DNA of 64,000 bases from Spisula solida (taxonomy: Eukaryota > Mollusca > Bivalvia > Venerida > Mactridae): positions 49,328,761-49,392,760 of the forward strand of contig OX365950.1 in assembly GCA_947247005.1 (NCBI GenBank), read 5' to 3'. Shown here in pieces: positions 1 to 13,512 of the stretch. The first letter of the stretch is position 1; each line of letters opens with the position of its first letter. A program made the translations under genes and the position numbers. The notes beneath the pieces were generated by a model. The model did no database searches. It saw nothing but the letters and a program-made list of their open reading frames with translations, and was not told where the DNA came from.

Positions 1-2906
1 GGCATCATTCTTTCGGCGCCACGTACTGTCATTTGGATTAATCTGTTTATTCAAATGTACATTGTTATGGCGCCTTTATGTTAAGTTGGGTGCCGCTTTT
101 ACTGTCTTACTTAATACTTTTTAATGTTAAATCCACGCGAACAGATTTTGCTGCCCCGTAATACATTTCGGAGTTCAAACAAATTGCACAGTTATAGAAC
201 AGTTGATTTTTTAATACAGTTATGACATTGTAAGGGACACTTAGTAGTACATGTACTCGTATATTCATAGCCTGTTTATACACAAGTGTAAAATAGTGTG
301 GTTCAATTGCTGTAGAACTGTGTCATGAACTAATGTGACATAGTACATTTGACTGTAGTCAATGGTGTTTTAAAACATCGGCTTGCCTGAGTTATTTTCA
401 TTTAGTAATTGGGACAAGACAAAACGAAACCTTTATCGTTGACAAATATCTCATAACAAGTAATTTTGTATTTGAAAACCATGTGTTATCTTAATAAGTA
501 ACTTAAAACATTAACGTCAATTGTCTCTTTTGCTTAATGCAGCTTTTACAAATTAAATACAGTTGTATACATTATTACTGTAACAATTGCCATTGTACGA
601 GTCGTACTTGTATTTCAACAAAACTATTAAATTGTACTCCTCATTTTATCATAGATTTATCAGAGGGATTGAGGGGTCGACCTTCATCCAAACAAAAAAG
701 ATGACATTTGTTAATACGTTATTTGGTACTTATCAATTATGGAAATGCTATCAAGCCGCGTGTATATGGCACTACTTTCAGTTTCTAACTTGTCACGTTT
801 CGATAGCACTTCGAAAGGACTTATTCATTGTGATAGGCAGTATATAGGCGAACTCAAAAACATTCATTGTCCTGTGTCTGTCTCTTGCATTGCTCGCTAG
901 GCGTCTCTGCCGTTTCTGTTTTGTGAATATAAAGTATTTAATTGTTGCATAATTCTTGTCGTTTTTATTTTGACATTTAAGGGTTTGGTTTGTTCACTGA
1001 ATCTTGTAAAAATAATATTGTGCTGCTTCATCACCATATTATGTTTAGAATCAGAAACCTTGCACGAGTAAAATATCAGTGACATAGTATACAATAAAGC
1101 AGGCGACAAGTAAATATACTCTCCAATTTCATTGTTAAACCACGAATACTTTTCACCATTAAACTGATTTCCTGTGCTGCATACTTTCAGAAACTTGTGA
1201 TTTCGACTTTATTTCTTCTTATAATTGAGACAGAACACCCGTGTAATGGTAAACTCATATAATTTCCTGTCTGTCTGTTGGACAAAATCTATGCTTGGGT
1301 GAATAATGTCCCTAACCTGGATTGTTTCGATACCTAATGCTTTTCTGCACAGCTATTTATCTTATGTCTCGTCATAATGACTTTTAAAAACATTTAAATT
1401 GATACATTAATACAACCAGGAAGTTGCAAACTCACCAATTTCACTATCCTTTTATACAACCGTTTCTGCAATTTTCGAAAAAGCAACAGCAACTATAAAT
1501 AAATAGAATCGATGCATTTACAAGCACATTAGATTCGGCTGTCCTTGTTGTCCGTAAGTTCTATTCGTGTCACATGGCTCTTACTCTGGTTTAGTATGAC
1601 TGACTGGAGTGGCATACTTTCGGTGTGGGATGTCGTGATTTTGTAGTTGCCTTGGGCATTGTCGATGCATTTTTGTTATGAATTTTGTAATGTTTTTATG
1701 TTTTCGGTGCTCCACTGTTTAAGTTGAATGAATCCTTCCCAGTCTGATTTTCTATCATATTTTGACAAAGTTTAACTTTTTATATCGAGCCTGTAACAAA
1801 ACCTACTTAGAACACAAATGCTTATATAATGTTTAAAAAAGATAAAACAACTCTAATATTGAATGAAGCTCTAACAGAAGCAGGAGATCACGACATACAT
1901 AAAAATATACAAAAAGACAGAAAATAACAGATTACATGTACAAGTCTCAAACACAACAATGAACAAGAACAGAATGAAAATACTTATTTCGACACACTTC
2001 ACCCACAACCTGACAGTAACATATGCTCATTGTTGTGTTTCGTCTCATATCCGGCACTACTTCTATCGTACTATGTTTTGTTCCAAGCTTTCTATCTAAG
2101 ATTGTAACTTTTTCTCTCTCTGGAATACGATTTATGTTTATACTTGATATGGATATTATATAAGGAATAATGAACATCTATTATGTAACATGTGCAAGCC
2201 TATTTGTGCTATATATTGGCCGATTTGTCTTGGTAAAGACGCGCGATCTAGATGTATGGTAATTCAAAGATGGTTTTACAGTTCAGTCCCGCAGTTCATT
2301 TAAACTAATATCACAAATTATCTAGCAAACCATCACCAATGATTTGTTACAATTGCAGGCTAGAGAATGATTAATCTTTATGTTTCTGAGTTGATGTTTT
2401 AGATTTATATAGCTACTACCTTACATCAAATCATAATCGTTAATTCTGTGATCTCGTGTTTTAGAAGACTCATTTATGTGCACAATGGTGGCTTTTATTA
2501 CTAAGAGGAAACTAAAACAGATTCCCATTGGACACTTTAGAATATTTATCGTCGACAAAAGATAACATTTAACACAAAAATGACAACATTTAAACATTTC
2601 ACATTGAACACGTCAACAACATAACACTTATGCTTTACGCTACAAGTATTTAACATTCTTAAACTCCTATGTTGATGGTGTTTTGTTATTGTGTACAAGT
2701 GTCTAATAGTGGTACCATTATTAGGGTTGGGTTGTTCAATTCCCCTATTGTTTGGGGTGTTGTACGGATCCTTTATGGCATATATAATTGTCGATTGCAT
2801 CTCAATCACTGGCAACGTTATAATTGACAAGAAATAAAACAAAATTGAAAAAAATGTATACGTTTGTACCTCGTTTAGAAGGTATACTTGTCTGCAAACT
2901 GACCAG

Positions 2907-3330
2907 GCCCCAATTCCACGAACAAACTTAAGTTATTGCTCAGCTGAGACTGTTATTTTAAAAACATATCTAGTTGTTTAAATGATTTCATGTATACTTG
3001 TATATACCGTTTCATCACAGTTAGATGCCTATTCAATAGAGCAATACATAATAAGTCCAATTTTTACAGAAATAGTGTTTTAAAGGTATAAACATCGAAT
3101 GAAAAAACTTAAGCCTGTTATAACAGGCTCAAATATGACGTTCTTTATTATTCAGTACTGTTAGATTTCCATGAGCATTACATACAAAAATCACTTACTA
3201 TATCATTATTTTGCAAAAAATACACGGTTTAAGCAATCTACATCACAAGACTATACCTGTAGTCATAAAAAAAATTCAAAATAACAGTCTCAGCTGAGCA
3301 ATAACTTAGGTTTTTTCGTGGAATTGGGGC
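2907..3330. mobile_element. 424-bp MITE with 53-bp terminal inverted repeats (unit A)
   Basis: Both ends read GCCCCAATTCCACG inward and stay complementary for about 53 bp, including a shared CTCAGCTGAG palindrome. The flanks are CAG on both sides (2904-2906 and 3331-3333). Units B, C and E have the empty site with a single CAG, which proves insertion. The centre holds a perfect 18-bp palindrome at 3112-3129. There is no coding capacity, so it is non-autonomous. A 3-bp duplication suits PIF/Harbinger-like or CACTA-like elements; the superfamily is not decided by what I can see. Confidence 0.9.
3112..3129. repeat. Perfect 18-bp palindrome at the MITE centre
   Basis: AGCCTGTTATAACAGGCT lies close to the middle of the unit A MITE and is fully self-complementary. 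Confidence 0.9.
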
Positions 3331-5536
3331 CAGAAAACGCAGAGGTGAATTTCGTTTTTATAAAGTTTACCGCGATTAGGTGGATGCTGTTAGGTTGTAA
3401 CTGAACCAACAAAACAATCTTTTTTGAAAGCACGCGGTAATTAACCTCAATCCGCTAATGCATCGTTCAAATTTTGATTTTGACTGTGTGAATGTTCATA
3501 GAGGCGGTGTAATGGTAAATCAACTCATGTACAAAATACCCTAACTTTGAACCTGTCAATTTAGGAGAATTAACTCTTGTAATCTTTGTCCTCAAGGTAA
3601 AATTGTTCAAACTGTTGTATTTTTCAATTTACCCATTAATTATATTCTTACACAACGACAAATGCGTCATTTCTTCATTTTCCACGTTTTGGTCTGTATT
3701 TAATGCACCTTACAAAAATTGAATGCACTTCAGCGATTAGCTCAAAAGATTAATTTACATTATATGGCATAATCCTTGAACTAATTAAACAGTTTTGATG
3801 GGAATTTGCATAGAAGTAGCTATTTTAATGGTAACCACAAATATTATTATTTTATGAAGATACTAATAGCAACTCCATAGTTTTGATACTTTAAAAATGC
3901 GACCACTTTTGTTGAAATATACCTAAATTTCTGTAAAAATCCATGTTTTTATCAATAATACAGTTACACGTGGTCTCAAAATGTTTTTCAACAACATTAT
4001 CAGTCATTGGTACAACGTTTCTGCCTTGATACTATGCATGATATATAACTATATTCTAGAAATATGTTTGCGCTTGTCCGAATGTTTTGACCAGCAATCA
4101 TATAGTTTACGCTATCACAATACAACAGTTCGCATTGATATATTCACCAACTTTGTCCCTCACAGTTTGTCCATCATTCATAACATTTATCATGTTTAAC
4201 TCAGCCCGGTAACATAATAGAAACACATATGGGCAATACATTACTTACATGAGACAGTTGTATCAATTATATGTATAATTCATTTGTTGTTATACGAAAT
4301 GATAAATCCGGTATTTAATTCTGAAGCAACTCAATGACAACGTGATCAACAAAATAAAACTATAAATGTCAGCCTGTATCAGGTTTAATAGTTAGAATTA
4401 TTTCTGCAGCACATTTCGTTTTATCTTATTAAATAATTGGTTTGTAGATTTGAACTGAATGATATATAAATGAAGTTCAATAGATTGTTTCATCTATTTA
4501 TACCATATACCAAAACTCGCACGGATGTCTAAAACGGTTATTGACCTAATCCTATAACATTCGTAAAGGCTCTTGTCATAAAATGATCTAAGTGTGCTGA
4601 CAAGCTGGCTGAATATTTCATAATGATGTCTCTTTGTATCTTCTTTGCCAATGTTACTTTTTCAATTTGGCCAATGTACAAGTACAAGTAACCTGCTTGG
4701 CTTTCTTTGATAATTTAAAAACCTTATTCTTTGACCTAAACCGTTTATCTTTTATTGTTGTAGTACTGTTTATGTCTTTTATTACATACACAATGATGAT
4801 GTCTTTACTATGGACCACACAAATGATCAGCCTTTTCTGACTCAACTGGTAGTGTTTATGTTACCTTGTGATAACATACAACGGAACGAGAATATGAACT
4901 TAACGGCTGACAGTCCAGGTATCAGATGTCAAAGCTGAAATACAGCCGTTAAAATCTGAATGACCTAGTTTCAGCTGTTAAAAGGGCTGAAAGGTCTATA
5001 CTTAACTGTCAAAAAGTCCTACAACGTTTAAAAGTAACAGTAAATGGTAAAATGACATGTCGTTTTATTATAATATATAGTAATAGTTCCGAATGCCAGT
5101 CAAATACCTGTTAAACTTACTTGTGTGTCTTGAGGTTAAACACATATTCACGTACATGTCGCATTTATATCATTGCAAAGACAAATCTCCTTCCAATTTT
5201 GAAACTGGTCTCACAGGTCTGAATACGAATCTTGTGATCCTGAACATTAGCAAGGAATCGGCGAGTACTACATGGTATGCTTAACAAATATGGTGCTTCC
5301 TATTTCACCTCTGGGAACTTACAATATTGGATAACTGGCAATTAGACGGTGTATTTGAGTATTTACACCACGACACATAATGCAGATGTAGTTCCTTCGA
5401 ATGTCTTCTAGACGCAAGTAAACATTAATTATTTTTCGCATGATTACACTGTCAACTGTACAAGATAGACAATGATATACAAAATATAGTCACAGGTTTA
5501 TAACATAAATATGTATTGTACAAAAAGGTTTTTAAG

Positions 5537-5945
5537 ATGTCCGTCCTGTAATAATGATATTTGGAGAAAATGACGCCAACACAAATTGCAAGCATATAAA
5601 GAAACGTGAGCATCATTCAATTGTGGACGGTGGTATTTGGGAATCGGCATGCTTTCCAAATCTATCTGCTATAAAACTTGAAACGAAACATCCGAATAAG
5701 TGCCATATTTCTACAGGAAATATCTAATGTTATCCTCTTCAAGGGGGCAACGTTCTAGGACAACATGTCAATTATACTCATATTCGACTCGGAGACAATT
5801 AACCCTTTGAGCCAAAACTGTCTGACCCTTTGGCAACAATGCTGTATAAAATGTGCCATACAAGTAATATTTCACACAATTCAATCAGCAATGTCTCGTT
5901 TAAGCATTCGTGTCTGTTTGTATCGTATCGAGCTGTGTACCCCCT
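5537..5945 (+). pseudogene. Decayed exon-like block, unit A
   Basis: Homologous to the open block of unit C (36637-37018). In A the acceptor-like TTTCAG has become TTTAAG, and there is an early length change after ATGTCC that breaks the frame. A TAA lies at 5725-5727 where C has TGG, and the segment after the GDN motif has a further TAA in place of the codons for the acidic loop. The unrecognised product would have been secreted-like, with several cysteines and N-glycosylation motifs. D shares the 5725 stop. Confidence 0.5.
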
Positions 5946-6085
5946 AGCGCTCGCCATGGAGTAATGGATTACTGGTTTTCTTTTGATCGTCTCTATAATT
6001 TTGAACACATGATGAATATTTTGTTTTGTTTTGATTAGACGCTGTCTGTGACTTGCGGCTGGGACTATTGGTTTGTTGATATGGC

Positions 6086-6845
6086 AACATACATATTGAC
6101 AATGGCTTTACACCGGTGGGGGTCTTCTGTACTGCTTGCAATTCAGTACGTCATATCTCGATTTGTTCAATTACGTCATTTTACTTAATGAAACTGGGTC
6201 ACTCGTTTTAAGGTTTTCAGATTTTTTGTTGCTGAAATCGGGCCTTTCAACGTTTTAATACTGTTACTTAACTTTTAGACTGTAGGCTGCTAAAACTATG
6301 TAGTTCAGCAGTTTTACTGTTGTTACTAGGTCATTCAGCGTGGGCTTTCTGCCTTTTGTTGGCTGAATCTTTTTTATTCAGTTTTTAACAATGAGACTAG
6401 GGGCGTTTAATTTTCTTGGTCGGTAGTGTGTTGGGCACTTCTTCGTTTTAAGATTTCTTACAGCTAAAGCGGGGCAATATAGTCCTTTTGCTGTGGAAAC
6501 TGGGTCATTCAGCTTGTTAGTAGGTCATCCCACTATACGGGCCTTTCAACGTTTTAATACTGTTATTTAAATTTGAGACTAAAGGCTGCTATAACTATGT
6601 AGTTCAGCAGTTTTACTGTTGTTACTAGGTCATTCAGCGTAGGCATTCCGCCTTTTGGTTGCTGTATCTTTTCTACTGGGTCATTCAGCTAGTTATAATT
6701 TATTATACTTTTCGACAGCTTGGACTTGGGCGGATCTGCGCTTGTTTAGTTGGGCATTGTGCTTTGTGTGTTTTTAATGTTTTCTGTGCTCGGCTGGTTA
6801 AGTTGAGTGCTGCCTTCCCTGTCTGACTTAATATACTCTTTTTTC
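6086..6845 (+). mobile_element. Dispersed repeat with internal 299-bp duplication (unit A)
   Basis: Absent at this place in B, C, D and E, whose sequences join directly (GCGGCTGG then CTCCATATGGCG in D). ATATGGC lies at both edges (6079-6085 and 6846-6852) and may be a target duplication. A block starting CGGGCCTTTCAACG at 6239 recurs at 6538, and the motif GGTCATTCAGC appears four times. The right end carries the GTTAAGTTGAGTGCTGCC motif seen elsewhere in the window. No TIR and no coding frame. The layout recalls bivalve elements with internal core repeats, but that is only a comparison. Confidence 0.7.
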
Positions 6846-8721
6846 ATATGGCGAAAACGAGTTTTTAAAGTATAATATTACATGTTTCATTCGCAGGGAA
6901 TAGCAAATATTGGTTATAATATTGTTCGCTCGGTTATTTTCAAGATTAGCAAATATCGTGTACTTCTTCATCAGGCTGTGACTATTATTGATTTGATTAA
7001 ATACAAATGTAGTTATATAATATGTAAATGTTTAAATACTAGTATATTTAAAAAATATGTTCCGGAATGTATTATCATTATTTTTACAAGTACGTTATAT
7101 AATTATGTTAAAGAAATGTGCTTCATTTGGACATATGTGTATAGTATATGACTTATATTAGATCTGTTTTAGCATTACTCCTATAATCCGTAATTTGACT
7201 CTTAAAGTCGTGTTGGTGGGAATGATATCTATATTATATCTGTATTACTAAAATGGGACCACCAAACAATAAAAAATTGACAGAAGTAATTGACAAACAA
7301 ACAGTAAACATGGTACTGGGAATTAAAAACATTACTAACATTACATTCGAATCTAGTAATCAATAATTAATGCATAGCTGTTCCAAGACCTTATCATTGT
7401 TTCGCACGTGTAGCATGCATGTAGCATTTCTATTTGCATGCAGGTTGTATTTAGCTTCCTTGTTTACCTCAATACAACCACTTTTTAGTTCATGTAGTAA
7501 CGTGCTACTTGCGTATGATTACATCTAGTTTGCAGCATGTTATCAGTTATTAGTGTGACGATATCGTACGGCGATATAATTATTATTATATTACGCTGTT
7601 TCGACGTGTGTTTGATCGGGCTTGGGAAAGATTGTGTGCGTGGTATAAAACTTTACAGAATCTTTCAATACGTCGATTGATTTTTAGAAGTATGTTTAAT
7701 TAGGACAAACGGGTATGTTATTACGACTGAACAATATATGAATGCAGTTAATAGAATATGATTGATCATTGGAACATTTACAAAAAGAAAACTAACTCGT
7801 ACACCGAATTTGATTTCTAAGGATTTTGAGTTTCAGAACAAATAAATCATCGAATTATCATACTAAATTGTCAAGATTAACCTCTGTCTGGTTTGAAAGC
7901 ATGTGCATTTGAATATGCATTGATTTGATTCAAATAAACATTACTGGTATGTTATCAGATAAATCATATTATTAGCTAGAATTTCACTGAAATGGTTCTT
8001 ATAAAAGCAATTAACCTTTAAATGTCTCTCCAAACTATGTAGCTTCCTTTTCTAAATTGAATTAATCACAGAAAGATTTTGTAAAATGAAATCAAAGTTC
8101 GTAAAGTTTCATTTTAATTTGTGTCTGGTGGTATTACGTTATCAGCAAAGGTACACCCTTACTCGAATATGTTGAGAGAGGTTAATGCTCTTACAAGTGC
8201 TATAAGTTGTTCAAACCAGATACATTATAATTGTAGATTGCATTTTTAAGAAATACTTTTTCCTGTATAAATAATCGTGTTTTCATGACAACAATGGCAG
8301 CGCTTCGTGCATTGCGACATACAGATGTCCGTTAAAATTGTATTGCGTTAAATCAGACATTTGAAACTAAATGTGGTGAAATCAATACATCAAGCGCTGA
8401 CATAGGATCCATAGATCTGTATGTGCCGTATATGTCGGACATTTTTATATCTTTGTAAGATATGACTAGTAGGAATAGTAGAACGGGACGACCGAAGTGT
8501 GATGCGTTTTGTATTGTAAAGTGATCATTTTAATATACATGTATATATGCAATTGTCGATTATTATCGAGCATGGAATCCTGTCTTTTTAAAATTTATGT
8601 ATGGCCAGTGTTCTCACATAGAAGTCGTTGATGGAATATGAAATCATATTAAATGAAGATTATCAGAAGTATATAAGAGTTTGCACGTTTATATGAAATA
8701 TATGTACATGTACTAACTATA

Positions 8722-9582
8722 CGTGGGACGTTCAAAAATAAACAGGACTCAGGCCCTCACGGGTACAGTTTTAAATATGATACAAATGCTATTATTTTAC
8801 ATTAAAACGGAGTTCAATTTCGAAAAATTGATATCTGATTTTTTGAGTTACACTATAACGTCCGCCCATAATAGTCAATTTTGAAACCATGGTAACACGC
8901 ACCCGGCGCTGCCCACCAATTACCATTGATGGCGACTACGTATTAGGGTGTATCTTTAATACTGTCATGTCGATAATTGTTAAACTTCGCCATAACTTTG
9001 CATGTTACATATTGGACGATGTCTGCAACAATGACGACATTCAGACGTTAGGTACGAAAATAAATAGAAGTTGAACTCCGGGAAATTATCTTAACTACGT
9101 TGGCGAACATTTCTCCGAGTCGTTTATCATTTTTAGAATGGAATAAATGCTTTAATGATAACTGTTCAGCTTTGAAAGACAGGTTAGTAAAAGGAAATTA
9201 TATAACGTTTCTGACGTCTGTTACTGAGCCATTTGCAAACTATCAACGTTTCATAGTACGTTGCATAGACCAGATATTCGATGTAAGATCCGGAACACTA
9301 CATGCGATTCTCACCAACGCTTAACTTGAGTGTATCAGTGTGTACAGGAATGTAATCTTCACCATATATCACTTTCAACATCGTATTGTATAGCCCTATG
9401 CGCGAGATAAAGACGGTCGGTAAAATAGCGGCGTCATTTTGTGCGCCTGGTCGGCGTTAGTGGCCTTGTTTATTCATCTGTAACTTTCGGACCGCGAATT
9501 AGTTTTAGGATTCCGATTCCTGACGGCATATTTTTTGAATTTTTTTGTTTAACCATATGTGTTTACTTTTGAATGTCGCACG
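8722..9582. mobile_element. Mariner-like TIR element, unit A
   Basis: The left end CGTGGGACGTTCAAAAATAA and the right end are inverted copies with TA on both sides (8720-8721 and 9583-9584). The TA site and GGGACGTTCAAAAA-type ends fit the mariner/Tc1 group. Inside are inner inverted motifs (GGAGTTCAATTTC near 8811 and GAAGTTGAACTCC near 9068) and small frames (61 codons at 8889-9074, 74 codons at 9100-9324) that I cannot match to a transposase. A 17-bp piece near the right end is deleted relative to D. All units carry it, so it is old. Confidence 0.7.
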
Positions 9583-12500
9583 TACACTTACCACACAGCG
9601 ATATAAATATCTGTTAAAAAGTTCTTAGTAGAATATTCCATATTAATATCTACCATCACTTACGAGTATCCGTAAATGCAGTAGCCATTGTTTCAGTCAT
9701 GTGATTATTATAACGGTACAAAATGCTTTTATTTTGCCTATATAACCTGACCACAACTCCTGTTTCAGTCCTCTCTTACTGTGCCCTACTGGTATGCCAT
9801 TATGCTCGTAGTGTGTCATTTGCTTAGGTCGGTCTAAGACAGTCATTTGTTGTAAATAGAGTCCTCCTTTCTTAATTGTCTCCGTGCCTGTTGTTTTTTA
9901 AAATGTTCCTTCTATAAATTGTTCAAAACCCAGATAGACAACAGGTTTGAGTGGAAAGGTTGTTATTTGTGGATACATTGTCTTTTTTTATTACAAATAC
10001 TTTGCTACGGTTGTGTTTTGTTATACACATATATTGAAAACAGAAATCCTTCGACCTGATAAACTGTTACACTGTTTAGACTTTGCGCATTACCTCATTC
10101 TGTAGAATAAAGCACTCGTCAATACATCACTTTGTGACCTCATAAGCAGACTTAAATCATAATTCGACTATATCATTTCCTCTCTAACATCCGTTCTGTC
10201 TGTGATAATAAGCGCCTGGCAGTGTGTGTCATGTCATTTGGACACGCCTGTCATTCTATGAATAAGGTCAGCAGTTAATATGTTGCTCAGATATAAATCA
10301 ATCAGACTATTATTTTGGTTTCAATTATATATACGAACCTATACTATAATTGATATTGTTTAATCATACATTGTTGGTCATCTAATATTTGAGTATTGAT
10401 ATTCAAATTTATCAGGTAGATGGGTAAATTTTAATTTGATGATAAAAGTTTGAAAATTTGTATGGTTGAAAAACATTATATTCCATTTAAACTAATAATG
10501 ATATCATCTATTTTGACAAATGGCATTTATTCAAATCGTCAACTACTTCATATCTAACTGTCACTAGAAAGCTTCCATGAAATTACAAGCATATTCAGTT
10601 TTATAATAATGCATGTTGTTTTCGTACTCTGGATGCTTAAATTGCCGTTACCATTCTGTACTCACAAATGGCGAGAACACTATAGAGACACTTGTGAAAG
10701 TTTATGCTAATGTTTTAGAACAATGGTCCTATATTCTTGCTAATGATGCAATAATATACGAATGCAAATGTAATTAAATGAGGATTCTCAAACCATTATT
10801 TTGAAATTACCATAATTGTGATTTGCCTTGTCATTTTGGATACTAAATGAGAATCGTTAAACGTTCTATGTGAGATTATAATAAAACACATCTAAATACT
10901 GCAACGTGGCGACATGTGATTTAGAGTTATTGCTTTGATAATACGTATTAAAATCAAAATGAAGTTTTTGAAAGGTTGTCCTATAGGATAAGAAATGGAA
11001 ATATTTAAACGTTCTAATGCAAGAAAGTAAAAACATGCAGTATTTCATTATGACAACTACCATTTTTTTGTAGCATCCCACACACTGCTACAAGAAATTA
11101 CTCATTTTTATTCCAATCAAATAGCAGATGACGAGGTTTATACGTCCAATAGCGAATATAACTGCAGAATAAATTTGCTTTATGTCTCTAAGACATGGTA
11201 ATGAACGAAATTGATGCTATTAAAGTTGTTGCCACACTTATAGGTAATCTACTGAGTATTAATTATGGCATTATTGCCTGTAGACTGGACAACTAGTGGT
11301 ATTTTGAAGTCTTAATTAGCATAACTTCCAAGTAAAGTAGCATCAATCGATCGAATAAGTTAATTCAATTATGCCCATTTAAATAAGGCTTTCAATTAAT
11401 GTGCTATTTTGCCATGGTTACATCATTAGCATAGTAACATTGTTAACAATCCCCTTAATTTATCATCACCTTGCACATTTAAGCTTACATAATGAAGTTC
11501 GCTTTTCTGTACACATGGTGGTGTAATAATTTATAACTTAAATGTTCAGTTTAAAACGCCCAAAAAAACGGATGTACTGTACCTGTACATGAATTATGAA
11601 ACATGTGGTAGCCAATATGCTAAGAAACAGGGTAATATGTGATTAAAGAAGATCTAGAAAACAACGTCTGCCTATTCTACGTCGATGCCAAATTCACATA
11701 TTCGCATATTTACTGTATATTGGATAAGTGACGTACGGGTTCCAAAGCAAGTGTTGTATATATAGTGAAGTTATTCGTCAACATAGTTTGGTACCTTTGT
11801 TACGTTGTCATTACGGTCAAAACGATTGAAAAAAAGGATTGGTATTTATACATACCGAACATTGTCCATTTCGTTATTTTTTATTTCCAATGTAATGTAA
11901 ATCAATCGTTTTGTGTCAAGTCAACAATATATTCAATTATTTTTATCCATTATATCGCTTGTTGACGAATAGTGATTTGGTTAGCTAGATGGCCTACTGG
12001 TTCTTGGAATAATATCTGTCTGACTGACGTATTACATTACAAACTATCAGATATATTGTCTAAGTAGTAGACAGTCTGTACAGTAGCAGACAAGATTATC
12101 CATAAAGGGATAAACATAGGGGGAAACTCATTTCATATTCTTTTCAAACCAAATTTTATGATTTGCATTAGTTGTGATGATCAACATACAAAAAAATAAT
12201 AGATACTAGGACAGGTAAGGCAGGTAAGGCAGCACTCAGCATAAACATCCCATTGTAGAGAAGTCACATACCACAGTTTCCAACGCACAACTGAAAGATA
12301 AAATGAACAATTCCTCTGAAATTGAAAGTTTCGGATGTCAAGAAGTAAATACAAGCCAAGTTGAACCATTGCCAACAAATAAATAATAAATATAAACGTG
12401 ATGTTTGAAAAGGTGAATAAAAACGTATATACTCTATGTTACACAAACTAGCCAAATCAAAGGACATTCGTAGTAAAAGTAGTTCAATTCCATTCAATTG

Positions 12501-13334
12501 AAACAAAATAGTGTGTAAAACATATATGGCATCATTCTTTGGGCGCCACTAACTTGGATTAATCTGTTTATTTAAATGCACAATGTTATGGCGCCTGTAC
12601 GTCAAATCCGCGCGAACTCATTTTTTGCTGTTCTGTAGTTTATTTTAGGGTTCATACAAATTGTATTTCTTATTTTTGAATAGAGTTATAGTAAATCAAA
12701 TTGTAAGTGAAATTTGCTTATACACTCGTACATTCATAGCCTGTTTGTAAAATAGTGTGATTCAATCGCTGTAGAACAAATGTGACATTGTACGCTTGAC
12801 TGTAGTCAATGTTGCTTTAATACATTGGCTATGGACTGTTTTCCATTTAGTAATTGGGAAAAGGCATCAAGAAACCTTGATCGTTAACACATGTGTTATA
12901 TCAAGTCATTTTGTATTTAAAAACCATGTGTTCTCTTACAAATGAACTTAAAGCATTAACTTCTCTAGACTCTTTTGCTTAAAGCAGCATTCACAAATTA
13001 ACCACTGTAATAATTGTATATTATTACTGTTACAATAGCAATTGTACGAGTCGTACTTGTTCTTCAACAAAACTAATTGTACTCCTCATTTCATGATGGA
13101 CATTTCAAAGGTATTGACACTCGAACATAATAATACGTATCGGCATTCATCCAAAAAACATCAATGAGACAGTTGTTAATACGTTATTATGTATTTGTCA
13201 ACTATGGTATTAATATCTAGCCTTGTATATCACTATACTTTGAAGTTTCAGTTTATTATTCGTCACGCTTAACTAGTATTTCGAAATTAATTATTTCCCA
13301 TGACACCATTACTTCTTGTTATTTTATAAAATAG

Positions 13335-13512
13335 ACAAACTGAATACAACGATGTTAACAATTTCATATGCTTATCTTGTTAACGAACTAGTAGAGAATG
13401 AAATTATTTGGACATTTTACGGCCAGTATCCGCCGTACACGAACGGATGGGATGACAGTAGTGACATTTTCCGAAGAATGATATTTCAGGAGTTTTTTGT
13501 CTGTGAATCGGC
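13335..13512 (+). CDS. Candidate internal exon, unit B
   Basis: A 178-bp open block is bordered by a plausible acceptor (pyrimidine-rich TTACTTCTTGTTATTTT, then AAATAG) and a strong donor (GTGAGA at 13513). The frame has no ATG at its left end, which suits an internal exon better than a small gene. The reading frame encodes about 58 residues with an acidic, aromatic core (IIWTFYGQYPPYTNGWDD, then FRRMIFQEFF and one cysteine near the end). It starts and ends with two bases of a split codon. I recognise no domain. It is open in B, C and E with a few amino-acid changes and is absent from A and D through deletions. It could still be chance open frame in a recently duplicated block. Confidence 0.33.

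Larger units (their letters stand above)
1..12529 (+). repeat. Tandem unit A of the large head-to-tail array
   Basis: This unit runs from a GGCATCATTCTTT start motif to just before the next copy of that motif at 12530. Its first 1.1 kb aligns with unit B from 12530. At about 1110 it skips material: the next bases match about 16066 and then about 17285 of B, so A lacks roughly 3.4 kb including two exon-like blocks. It then runs collinear with B to the end. A-specific insertions are a MITE (2907-3330) and a dispersed repeat (6086-6845). The stretches 1-2900, 3334-5530, 6850-8720 and 9585-12529 hold only sequence shared with other units; I see no gene, RNA or internal tandem repeat in them. Small open frames there have no recognisable domains. 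The left edge may be truncated by the window. Confidence 0.85.

Noticed and set aside
587..847. Small open frames of 60-100 codons throughout both strands
   Set aside because: Most begin at non-ATG codons, have no domain, contain AT-rich filler composition and sit in sequence repeated among units; they are expected by chance.
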